Origin: Madurella fahalii
Lineage: Eukaryota > Ascomycota > Sordariomycetes > Sordariales
NCBI GenBank assembly: GCA_029876055.1
Contig: CM056876.1
Span: 4,154,001-4,218,000, forward strand
Direction of reading: 5' to 3'
DNA length: 64,000 bases
Of this stretch, positions 22,420 to 31,319 are shown piece by piece. The translations under genes and the position numbers were made by a program. The notes beneath the pieces were generated by a model. That model did no database searches, was not told the origin of the DNA, and worked only from the letters and a program-made list of their open reading frames with translations. Position 1 is the first letter of the stretch. Each line of letters opens with the position of its first letter.

Positions 22420-23290
22420 GCAGTACGCCTTCCCGGCCCCCGCGTACAGGCCCACCGAACAGAGATACTGCTTAAGAGCAGGCCTACTCACGCGTTGTCT
22501 CTCAGGACCCAAACGCTCTTTTGTAGCGCCCACGCTCCTCCACAGCAGAGCTCCCGGTTGCCCTCGCTGCCCCTCCCGTGCCGCAGACTGGCTGGGTATT
22601 GCTACCCCCTTATCTCGCACCTCCCGAGCTGCCTGACGGCGGTAAGCGCTAGACTCACGCTTACCCAATGGGCTCGTTGACCGATTGCTCCTTTATAACG
22701 CCTTCCGAGCGCTGCGCCTGACAAGCGCTAGAGCTACCCTAACGGCCCGGCAGAGGTTCCTTCTAGGCAAGTGCTTGCGCCTTCCTAGCTCCCGCGTACA
22801 GGCCCACCGAACAGAGATACTGCTTAAGAGCAGGCCTACTCACGCGTTGTCTCTCAGGACCCAAACGCTCTTTTGTAGCGCCCACGCTCCTCCACAGCAG
22901 AGCTCCCGGTTGCCCTCGCTGCCCCCTATCTCGTTCTTCCAGGGTTGCTTGACGGCGGTAAGCGCTGGGCTCACGCTTACCCAATAGGCTCGTTGACCGA
23001 TTGCTCCTTTTAACGCCTTTTAAGCGCTGCACCTTTTAAGCGCTAGAGCTACCCCAACGGCCCAGCAGATCTTGCCTAATAGAGGGTCTCCCTCTATAGG
23101 ACTTCTTGCAGCTCTCAAGGATTTCTCGCAGCTCTCAAGCAGCGAACTCAATCCTGCCTAGCAGAGGGGCTCCCTCCTGCACAGGACTTCTTGCGGCTCT
23201 CAAGCAGCAAAACCAATTGCCTAGTAGAGGGGCTCCCTCCTACACAGGACTTCTCGCGGCTCTTAAGCAGCGATAACGTAGCTCCTAGAC
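22420..23290. repeat. second repeat block inside element C
   Basis: A segment of about 130 bp (starting CGCGTACAGGCCCACCGAAC) occurs twice, near 22441 and 22793. Three or so shorter units with GAGGGGCTCCCTCC and ACAGGACTTCT follow at about 23060-23280. No coding signal. Confidence 0.8.
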
Positions 23291-23736
23291 GTAAGCTAAT
23301 CATAGGCAGTATACTGCCCTGTTGCAAGCACTTGGACAATCGAAACAGAAAGTAGTCAGGCCTGACTAAATAGTACGTCACTCGACGATTGAAGGAACTG
23401 CTTCTTACATTACGTCATCTTTCTTCTCTTGCATTTTTGCGTGGTCCTAGCGCGTGCGGGGTAGCTGCGTAGCTTGGTAGCTGAACTTTGCGAATAACGT
23501 CATCTTGACACTCAGTAGGCTAGCCGAATCTTCGAAGTGGTTTGACTTCCTCGCTCGCTGCAACTGAGGTGCTTAAGAGAAGCGAAGATCGTGGTGCTAG
23601 AGGCAGTAGAAGCGAAGAACAGTTGCAGGGACTGTGCTGTATAGCGTCTGCGATAGCTTCTGAGCTAGGGAGTCGCTGTTCGTAAGCTGTACGCTCCTTC
23701 GGCGAATCTCCTAACGGTCCCCCGCCCTAAGGGTAG

Positions 23737-23747
23737 AGAGTTCAACG
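23737..23747 (-). other. self-primer binding site of element C
   Basis: Minus strand CGTTGAACTCT next to the LTR. It pairs over ten bases with AGAGTTCAAC inside the LTR (23860-23869 on the plus strand). That copy lies 38 nt after a TATAAAT box (23901-23907), the same spacing as in element B. Confidence 0.7.
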
Positions 23748-23962
23748 TGTCAGATCGAAAATTGGGATTGCTGTGAGAAAAGGAGAGTGAAAGGATGATT
23801 CGCATTGAAGGAGCGGCGTCTGCGCAGCTATCGCTTCTAAGGAGGTGGTAGGTGACAGTGTTGAACTCTGAACGTTCCAAAACTTCCGGCGAAGCCGGTA
23901 ATTTATAGGCTCCTGACCCTGGCAGTACCCCGCCTGCACCTGACACCCTCTTGCACCTGACA
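23748..23962 (-). repeat. 5' LTR of element C
   Basis: 215 bp, matching 20874-21088 by eye, with a TATAAAT box and predicted transcript start. Confidence 0.92.
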
Positions 23963-24779
23963 CGTTTATATAATGTATTTCCTGTATCAATATTGGAACC
24001 GTGGTATAGCCGAAAAGGAGACGATTCGTCTGTGATGCCGATGCTAGACCTTGAGGACGACGGAGAATAGGAAGTTAAAGAGATTCGAGACGAGAGAAAA
24101 TTCTAGGGTAAAACCTTCTTTTTAGTCAAGTGAGCAGGCTGGCCCTCGGAATACAATCAGTAGGTGTTAGAGGAGGATATAATAAATGTACCTAAGCTGG
24201 TATTATAATTCCGAAAAGCATGCGAAAACCAGTAAAAGTGTAGACAATAAGATATTAATTAATGTCTACCTATATAAAGCTATATCCCGGGGTATACCAG
24301 ACGCCAACCCCAACCGAAATACCCTAGAAAAACCCCTGAAAATAATATAAACCTCAGAAAATTGAGGTCGGTACTAGCTCCAAGTTAGGAGCTACCTCTA
24401 CCTAAATCTACTAGGCCTCCGTATCCTCTATATTAGCGGCGATCTCCTCTTTAACCTTCTTAAGAAAACGGTATTTAGCGCCTGACCAACCTACGAAACT
24501 AATATCGCTAAGCGATAGACGAATGATAGATCGTACCTCCTAGGCACGTACCTTAGACTCGTACTGCGAAAAGTCAGCGATGACTTAGTAGAAATATAGT
24601 GATTGAGACTGATATCGGTATTACGGCCGTGGTTCCGGCTAGGACGGGACGACTACTATAGGCGGAGTTGGCTATATAGCGCGACTATAGAGTAATATAC
24701 TATATAAGCTTGCTATCGAGATGTTAGCGATTTATATACGAAGATAAGCGAGACAAATGTATTTATAGAAAACAGCTTG

Positions 24780-25262
24780 GTAGTACCAGAAATACCGAAT
24801 TAGCGGCGATAAGCGGTCTCGGCGGCGTCGAAAGCCCCGACCAGATCTTTAGCGGTAGTAGCGATCTTCTTGTAGCTACGGCAAGACAGTATAGAAACTT
24901 GAGGGCAATTACCCTCCTCGTCGAGCTCGCCTTCGGCGTCCTCTATACAATAATCGACGATAACGCAAGCCATGTCGATAAGGATTATAAGGTCGATGGA
25001 GTCACTAACTATTCCGGTAGCGGCCTATAATCGTTAGCAAATCCCCTACCAATCTGCCGAAAATGTATACAACTTACCGGCGTATACAACTCTTTCTTTG
25101 CATTGCAATAGGAGCAACGTAAGGAGGTCAACTGCTCGAAAGAACAGTCAATTGTAAGGACCTCGCCGGAGCGAGGGTTGGTATTTTTAAGTGCCGAGCG
25201 AATATATTTTATACACGGTATGACCTCGGCGGCGGAGGCAGCGAAAGTGTCTATTGCGACAG
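24780..25262 (-). pseudogene. decayed antisense cysteine-cluster gene of element A
   Basis: Minus-strand relic in the 3' region of element A, antisense to its pol. One exon-like frame (25262-25078) has VIPC-x2-Y and later C-x9-C-x2-C-x6-Y-x-P; each Tyr replaces a Cys by G-to-A. The frame ends exactly at a GTAAGT donor after the Pro codon. A 53-nt intron (25025-25077, with TAACG before TTATAG) leads to a second exon (25024 to about 24913) and a third fragment near 24850-24780. The VIPC start, the C-x9-C-x2-C-x6-C spacing and the intron position and phase all match the intact gene in element B (10376-11435). There is no ATG, and in-frame stops occur. Confidence 0.7.
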
Positions 25263-25285
25263 AAAAGTAGCCGAAGTGATGACGA

Positions 25286-25331
25286 GAAGAGAGAGAGAGA
25301 GAGAGAGGAAGAGAGAGAGAGAGGGAGAGAA
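25286..25331. repeat. GA-rich microsatellite
   Basis: Interrupted (GA)n run inside the 3' region of element A. On the minus strand it is a CT tract just upstream of the antisense gene relic, paralleling the CT-rich tract upstream of the intact gene in element B. Confidence 0.9.
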
Positions 25332-25935
25332 AGGCGAGAACGGGCAGCGAGCTATATATAGGAGCAGAGTGAAAAGCGAGTGAAATAACGTATAGAAGAG
25401 AGCCTGAAGAAGAAAAGTTTTAGAAAAGGTAGGAGAGGAGAGGGGTATTTATACCCGAGGAGAAACGGCTAATGTATGTCTGTAAATTTGTAACTATATA
25501 CAAGCCTTGCAATTGAATAGTCGTATAATCTTCATACGTTTTGAAGTTACGAGGACAACGTGTGAGTTTGGATGGAAATCTGGACGATTCGGCCGTGATT
25601 CGGATCTCAGGCCCGAACCGGGAAAGTGGGACCTCGGAGCCGCGAATCCCACTACGGCCCGACAACCGGCCGAACTTTTCCTAAAAACCTCCCGACTATA
25701 AGATAATTTACTCTTTACCCTAAACTATCGTTTCTCCTTTCCTACCATACAGCTCGTTGGAGCGGATAGACTGTAAGGTCCACCGGTTCGACACTTATCC
25801 ATTTGCGCGGCTACGAACAGTACTCGACGTACACCTGATATCCACCTAATGTCATCCCAAGTCTTACCCCCTAAGTTCAGACGATCCTCAGCAGTAAGGA
25901 ACCTGAGGATAGATTCCACAGAGGGGAGGATAATT

Positions 25936-26193
25936 TGTAACGAGAGTCTCCAGACGAAGGTCAGGAGGACCCGCCGAATGATGCTGGATGATATCACGAT
26001 ACAGGATAGATAAGAACCCCGTGAGGGAACTCTCTCACGCGGGGCACTTCTGATCCGCAAGGATCAGTCTCTGTGTAGTCAATGACAATAGGAGGCTGTT
26101 CGTGAAGCTATCGCCTACTGATCGAACCCTTTTCGGTACTGAGACATTGTAGTCCATCTCCCTCAACGTGTTCCCAGAACAACCCCCTTTACA
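25936..26193 (+). repeat. 3' LTR of element A
   Basis: 258 bp, the same ends as 7581-7838, with a few transitions between the two copies. Confidence 0.92.
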
Positions 26194-26198
26194 TTTTC

Positions 26199-27080
26199 TC
26201 AACCTTAGAAGTATGCCCCTAGGAGAAGAGATCTGGGTAGGAGATTACTGCCTATCTATTCTCGGATATAGGGAGGTGGATATCGAAGTTTACTTTTTAT
26301 TAGGCTACTAACATCTCCTGTACCTATAAAGTATAGCGTTCTGTAAAGAAATAGTATGTAACCTAGTATCGCTATACCGCTTTAAGGAATCTAGATACTA
26401 TTGGGATATACGTTTAATACCTATACTGCTAAAGAGAGTAGAGGGTATACTGTTTTATATACTCGAGGATCGCTACGATTAATTCGTACTTGAGTATATC
26501 GTAGGCGAGATTACTAATGCCGCCTTCGTGGTACGCTATAACAAGTTCAATACCTGGACTAAGCGATAGCCTAGATGCATTGTAGACGTTATATAGTACC
26601 TACGAATAGGTTATCTAGGCCTAGGAGCACTAGAGTACCTTGTTAATGCAATAGAGGGAACTAAAATTAAGGCGCTCGCTACCTATAAATGCGATACCTG
26701 TACGTTCAGTAAGATAAAACGATAGATATGCTATAAGCCTAGAGATCTAGAGGGAATTCTTTCTACAAAACGCCTTGCCTTTGATTTCTACGACTTTAAG
26801 CTTAATTAATAGAGATTTAAGACCCTGATACTTATTATCGACAGGTACTCTAGGTATATATAGGATTACTACCTTACTAATAAGGAGGCGTCTATGATTA
26901 TAGATACCTTCGAGTCCTTGGTATCAATACTAGAGCTCCATTTTAAGATAAAGATTAAAACTATCGAGTCCGATAACGAGATTGTCAAGAGCTACGCGAT
27001 TAAAGTATATCTTACCTCAAAGTCAATTAAGTCTAAGCCCTCGCCCCTATATATATAGGATCTTAATGGTATAGCCGAGT
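26199..27080 (+). pseudogene. copia integrase region of element F, RIP-damaged
   Basis: Continues the frame interrupted at 7580. Seen: a pre-integrase segment, a zinc-type CDTCTFSKIKR (about 26690-26725), and then the integrase core with LAFDFYDF, LIIDRYSRY, ESDNEI and GIAECSG (D, D, E) at about 26775-27090. Stops are TAG-type. The reverse transcriptase that should follow is missing. The D-family LTR cluster starts at 27133. Confidence 0.78.
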
Positions 27081-27132
27081 GCTCAGGAGATATATGTCAC
27101 GGGGTTTCCGTCGTAGTCCCATAATTGGTGAC

Positions 27133-27411
27133 TGTCAAAAGGATCATGTACCAAAGGATTAGGATCATAGGACCTAGTGCGGGAGCCAAATCCATGTACT
27201 CTATTGAGCTAAGGAAGACTGGCAGCTAACTGCGCCACTGTACAGACGTTATCCTGTATACGTATCTCGTCTATAAAAGGAGCAAACTCTCTAGCAAAGA
27301 TAGACGGGACAGAAGATGGAGGCACACAGGGACAATAAACACAATCAACACAAGACACCTAAAATCCTAAACTGTCATTTCCCAAGATTCAGAGGTGCCG
27401 TGTTTCCGATA
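27133..27411 (+). mobile_element. solo LTR D1
   Basis: 279 bp, TGTCAAAAGG to TTTCCGATA, with a TATAAAAGG box near 27273. The final CA has become TA. Flanks GTGAC and GTTAC form an imperfect 5-bp duplication. Confidence 0.75.
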
Positions 27412-27521
27412 GTTACCAGTCTGCCTTAGCCCAATAGAGTTAGTTTGGCTCTTGCACTAGATCCTATGATTCTGATCCTTTGGCGTCTGATCCTCTTGAC
27501 AAGCACCTAATCCTTTTGACA
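27412..27521 (-). repeat. partial D-family LTR, inverted
   Basis: Matches the last 110 bp or so of the inverted D2 copy (from TTACCAG-CTGCCTTAGC to CCTTTTGACA) with several changes. It abuts D1, so D1 probably inserted into an older inverted D LTR. Confidence 0.65.
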
Positions 27522-27529
27522 CTCGATAG

Positions 27530-27812
27530 TGTCGGAAACACGGCACCTCTAAATCTTGGGAAATGACAGTTTAGGATTTTAGGTGTCTTGTGTTGATTGT
27601 GTTTATTGTCCCTGTGTGCCTCCATCTTCTGTCCCGTCTATCTTTGCTAGAGAGTTTGCTCCTTTTATAGACGAGATACGTATACAGGATGACGTCCATA
27701 CAGTGGCGCAGTTAGCTACCAGCCTGCTTTAGCTGACTAGAATACATGGATTTGACTCCTGCACTAGATCCTGTGATCCTGATCCTTGGACTAGCGCCTG
27801 ATCCTTTTGACA
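27530..27812 (-). mobile_element. solo LTR D2, inverted
   Basis: 283 bp, TGTCGGAAAC to CCTTTTGACA, the reverse complement of the D family, with perfect GATAG duplication on both sides (27525-27529 and 27813-27817). Together with D1 it forms a large imperfect palindrome. Confidence 0.85.
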
Positions 27813-28258
27813 GATAGTAGCAAAGTACTAGAGGCTTTGGTGATCTATAATGACTTCGACTACTTCCTCGAGGCTCTGAAGTTCTGGCTACCACTCTTTG
27901 AAAGCCTTGACGATAGCGAGGAGCTTGTTATTGTAAATGTCGTAGTTATACTCAACTAGGATATGCTTTGCAGAGAAGAAGGCGATAGGGTGGTAGATAC
28001 CCTCCTTATTGTACTGGGATAAGACCTCCCCTAAGACCTAGTTAGAGGTATTGATTTCGACTATAGTCCTCCTACTAGGGTAGTAGTAGGCTAGGACTAG
28101 TGCCTCGATGAAGGCTAGCTTGAGTTTCTCGAATACTACTAATGCCTCTAGGTCTAAGGGCTGGAATCGGTCTCGGCTCATTAGGCTAGTAAGGGGGCGC
28201 GTGATAGACGAGAAGCCTTTGATAGCGAGGTATACATCTACTTTCCTCAGACCCTACA
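27813..28258 (-). pseudogene. gypsy-type RNase H relic (element G)
   Basis: Minus-strand frame with the retroelement connection and RNase H pattern: RPLTSLMSRDRFQPL, then FEKLKLAFIEALVL, TIVEINTSN (active-site Asp of ETDAS lost), VLGEVLSQYNKEG, HPIAFFSAKH, NYDIYNNKLLAIVKAFKEW and a final IDHQSL-YF. Stops at CAG/TGG positions. The rest of the element is not seen. It served as target for D2 and E2. Confidence 0.75.
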
Positions 28259-28444
28259 TGTTACGTGGGAAAATGAAAAAGAGATCAAAATTCGTTGTTG
28301 TCTGTCTTGTACTGTCAAGAGTGCGGGAGCCTAGTAATATATGACAGGAATGGGCTAGTGCCGAGGGAAGGTTCCAGAATCCTGGGATCACATGACCCCT
28401 GGGATCCTGGCCGTCTGGCCCGTCTGGGCTCCCACCACGTAACA
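28259..28444 (-). mobile_element. solo LTR E2
   Basis: 186 bp, TGTTACGTGG to CCACGTAACA, with perfect CTACA duplication (28254-28258 and 28445-28449). Its reverse complement aligns along its length with E1 at 7020. Confidence 0.88.
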
Positions 28445-28449
28445 CTACA

Positions 28450-28699
28450 ACCTTCTTTCTCAGGCCCTAGACTTCGATCCTTCCCAGATCGCGTCCGCGG
28501 CAGGCAATGTTGAACGGAGTTAGAGACTCCTGAGCCAGCGTCAATCTAATTCGTACGACGTTCAAGTACTTGAGGCCATCCGGAACTCCCAGGAGACCAA
28601 GGGCAAGGCGACGACAGGATTACTGTTGCGCCGCTCAGCTTCTTGACGCTGCTCTCTCGCTACGTCCCGACGGTTTCTTTTGAGCAGAGCATGGCGTGA
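28450..28699. other. no gene seen
   Basis: Between solo LTR E2 and the possible end of the hypothetical gene; no motif recognised on either strand. Confidence 0.4.
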
Positions 28700-28802
28700 T
28701 TAGGCAAAATCACAATCCGTAAGCCACCAATCGATTCCGATATTCAGCTCCCGACAAAACTCGGGTTCGATAATTTCAGAACTACCATCGGCATAAATGA
28801 GC

Positions 28803-29453
28803 TCAACGTCTGGCACTTGACGCCAAATCCACCCGCGGCCTCACACAATCGTCATACCACTGGTGAGCGATCCAGTAAAGGGGTGCTCGAAGCCCAAACT
28901 TTTGTGCCAAGAAACCCAAGTGGATGCCAAGCTCAAATGGGCAAGCAAGATACTCCCGGAACTCCCCCGCAAGAGAGATCCGCAGCTCTTTGGTGGATGA
29001 AACCTTGATCCGGAGCCCGCGATCCATCAAGGTCTGCAACGAGACCTTGTGAAGCACGTAGTTCATGGGTATAGCCCATTCGAAAACAAACTCGTATCGG
29101 AACCGTTCTGCTTCCAAGTGAGGGCATCGCTCTGCTAAGGCTCGTGCGGAATGGGGTCCGGGCACAGGCATCTTGTTTTGGGGTTCGGGCATTCCAATGA
29201 AGACCACCCATATGTCTGCCGGGGATTCGCCGTCTTGCTGGTGTTTCTGAAAGGCACGGTGCACCCTGTAGGCTATACGGGTGCTAACCGACACGAGTGC
29301 GGTAGGCATTTCGTTCCATCGGTTTGCATGCCGGCGAAACTCGTCGAGCAGATCATCGTCCAAGAACGAGGGCCCGGTTGGACTTCTGCCTGAGGTGAGC
29401 TGGCCGACACTGCTGTTCGAGTAAACGCGGGTCCAGATCGTACGGTTTGGCAT
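28803..29453 (-). CDS. hypothetical protein resembling DUF7587-type fungal proteins
   Basis: From ATG 29453 the frame runs 216 residues to TGA at 28803. Protein-like features include RVYSNSS near the start, HANRWNEMPTALVSVSTR at about 40-60, ADIWVVFIGMPEPQ, a FRYEFVFEWAIPMNYVLHKV strand/helix and a conserved-looking LYWIAHQWYDD end. The early part resembles the DUF7587 pattern (conserved N/W followed by PTxxISV); function unknown. Joining a very short intron (about 37 nt, GTGTGA to CCAG) near 28815-28851 would add an acidic tail ending at TAA 28700. That intron is shorter than usual, so both ends are possible. Flanked by transposon relics on the downstream side. Confidence 0.55.
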   Translation of the reverse strand: MPNRTIWTRVYSNSSVGQLTSGRSPTGPSFLDDDLLDEFRRHANRWNEMPTALVSVSTRIAYRVHRAFQKHQQDGESPADIWVVFIGMPEPQNKMPVPGPHSARALAERCPHLEAERFRYEFVFEWAIPMNYVLHKVSLQTLMDRGLRIKVSSTKELRISLAGEFREYLACPFELGIHLGFLAQKFGLRAPLYWIAHQWYDDCVRPRVDLASSARR

Positions 29454-29606
29454 AGTGGATAGCGATGCGCAAGAAAGAACGGAGGAGTCGGGTAGTTGGG
29501 AGCTCCGGGCTCCCAAAAAGGTGAGAAGTTGGGACCCAACCGAATCATGAGAGGTTGGGCATGCCACCCAGGCTATGCACGGGAAACCTGCAAGATGCGG
29601 GAGCAC

Positions 29607-30996
29607 ATGAACTCTCCGCTAGATCACCTACCTACCTTAAACTCACTTAGCAATTACCAGGCAAATTCTTGATCGCCCTTCTGAATAGTAAATCTGCGCT
29701 ACCGGTCGCTGTCAGTACTAGTACTTCTGAGGAGGGCAAAAATCGGGGGTTGTGCATGTTGAGCCCCGTGCCCCTTATCATGCTCCCATCTTACCGCCAA
29801 CTGTCAGAGACCGGAGACAACCACCTACCTCTTCAAGTATTAAATGATCTAGAGGTTCGAAGCAGCGAAGGAACAGCTTCTAAGATAACTTCAAGTTTGT
29901 GTACCGGCCTATCACATCGTCCAATGGCCCCTGCTTCTCCTAAGTGAACGGTTCCAGCTTGTGTGGTGTGGCCGAAGCGATTGGAGCGGCACGTTCGTGG
30001 GAAGGCGAGGTGCATGCCTGGCGAGGGGAGGAGTAACCCTCCTGGACATCTTCGGTGGCTAAACGGGGGCTCGGCGCTGCAGGTGATGACGTTCAGACCA
30101 AGGTTCTTTTGGGGGGTTCAATGCGTGGTACCAAATAGAATCAACTCAGCTAGCAGCAGCAGGTCTCGGGCTTTGTTTCGGGGAATTAAACGTTTCGGTG
30201 TCCAAACCATCCATTTCAAACTCTCAATAAAGGCTACTTCAGCATAGGGAGGCGATCGACCCGACACTCGACGGGGAAAAAATGGGAGTCGGCAAACTAG
30301 GAGAGTAGGGTAGTACCTCGTATTAACAAACAAAGTCTTATTATAACTTACAGGTAATTTACCGGTTGATTATTAGTGGATACTCTAGGGAGTGGTAGGA
30401 AACCCGGATCAGGTACCTTAGCTTACGTATAGTATTGATCTGTACTTAATGTACTACTACTAGTAGCCTTACACCAAATACTACCTGACTTATGTAATCC
30501 GTACAAGGAGGCGGTTTAGGCGAGAGGCCTAGAGGGTACTCCAAATCACACCTTGAGTGTACTGCGCCGCCTGTCAAGCGGGTATCCCCGCCCTGTTGCC
30601 CGGATTCCCAGCAGACCCGGGGAACAGGATCGGATAGGGTTGGCCTTCTAGCGCTACTACCCTAGTGGAGACGGACAAGTTCGGTGGCAAAGACCATCAC
30701 TTGGATGCACGTACGAAGGGGGGCTTAATGAGAAAACACTGGATGTAGTAGCATTAGGAGCAGAGGGAAACGCTAGGAAAACATGCCGTTTCCCTCGTAC
30801 ACTACTACTATGAGTTGTCAAACCGAGCTTCCACTACTACCAGTGATTTTCTTGATCCCATGTTCCCCCACCCCACGGCAATACATCAAATCACTTTCCC
30901 ATTGGTACTGTCCGCGAAGTAGTCCCCTGCATCACTGCGGTGCAGGTGCCACCCTCAGGATGCGCGCAACGCCCAGGATCCCGCATATTTTACCCC
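29607..30996. other. intergenic, no gene seen
   Basis: No frame with protein character. Part is AT-shifted (about 30300-30500) and may be old repeat sequence. Confidence 0.4.
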
Positions 30997-31319
30997 TTAG
31001 TTGACCTCAGGCAGGAGCTTGGCGAAGTCGACCTCGACCTCCTCGCCGTCCTCGGCGGCGCTAGCGCAGCGAGCCGCGCAGGCGGCAAGGCAGACAGCGA
31101 CGACGGGGAGGGGGCCCCTGCACCTGACGGCGCAGCGGGCGAAGCAAGTGGCCTAGACGCGGTCCTTAGTTAGTTTTCATGCTTCCTTAGTCCTTCTCTA
31201 TCTCCACCCTCTGGGGAGTACTAAGGGGAAGTTACCTCGTCAGCGCGAGGCTCGACGGCAGCAGGGGCAGCCATGGCGACGGCGGCCATGAGGGAGGCAA
31301 AGATGACGGTGACCTTCAT
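30997..31319 (-). CDS. small cysteine-rich secreted protein with two CX3CX3C motifs
   Basis: Two exons, 31319-31236 and 31152-30997, with an 83-nt intron (donor GTAACT, acceptor GTCTAG); 79 aa. Residues 1-18 form a clear signal peptide (MKVTVIFASLMAAVAMAA, ending AAPA). Then VEPRADE, a probable propeptide with a possible Lys/Arg-type cleavage site. The mature part has CFARCAVRC and, 11 residues on, CLAACAARC: two matching C-x3-C-x3-C helices, followed by an acidic tail EDGEEVEVDF. This pattern suggests a disulfide-linked helical hairpin. Candidate effector, antimicrobial or signalling peptide; no family recognised. Short exon 2 is easily missed by gene finders. An alternative without splicing ends three codons after the donor. 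Confidence 0.65.

Larger units (their letters stand above)
20874..23962 (-). mobile_element. non-autonomous LTR element C nested in A
   Basis: 3,089 bp with 215-bp LTRs at 20874-21088 and 23748-23962 that look identical, and a perfect 5-bp duplication CGTTT (20869-20873 and 23963-23967). In minus orientation it has the self-primer site CGTTGAACTCT next to its 5' LTR and a purine tract AAGGGGGAG next to the 3' LTR. The interior has no gag or pol; it is made of tandem repeats. The minus-strand open frames of up to 345 codons inside it are repetitive Ser/Gln/Val/Arg strings and look like by-products of the repeats. The primer site and the spacing from TATA to transcript start equal those of element B, so B-like enzymes may move it. 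Confidence 0.92.
17243..24240 (+). pseudogene. pol of element A, RIP-damaged and split by element C
   Basis: One continuous frame with dozens of TAG/TAA stops. Recognisable: protease DTGVEIDVVS (about 17380-17415), reverse transcriptase (about 17990-18560) whose YLDD has become YLDN, RNase H ETDASDFVMG (about 18865), integrase core with ITIDFIIGFP, VSNRG (Asp lost) and TDG-TERVNQ (about 20090-20410), and after element C a chromodomain with FFLVK-AGWPSEYNQ-VLEED (about 24050-24200). The changes are C-to-T and G-to-A transitions, as RIP leaves. Element C interrupts the linker between integrase and chromodomain at 20874-23962. Confidence 0.88.
7581..26193 (+). mobile_element. Ty3/gypsy chromovirus A, RIP-damaged, carrying nested elements B and C
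   Basis: An 18,613-bp composite. LTRs of 258 bp lie at 7581-7838 and 25936-26193, with a perfect 5-bp duplication TTTTC on both sides (7576-7580 and 26194-26198). Without B and C the element is about 7.4 kb. The two LTRs differ at a handful of sites, all C/T transitions noted by eye. Order within the element: self-primer site, gag (7871-), insertion of B at 9130-17242, protease-RT-RNase H-integrase, insertion of C at 20874-23962, chromodomain, then a 1.7-kb 3' region with an antisense gene relic. A purine tract (about 25919-25935) precedes the 3' LTR. Stops and Cys-to-Tyr changes show it is dead. Confidence 0.92.

Noticed and set aside
25286..25331. GA repeat considered as a CRISPR-like or regulatory array
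   Set aside because: Simple dinucleotide run without spacers; eukaryotic context.
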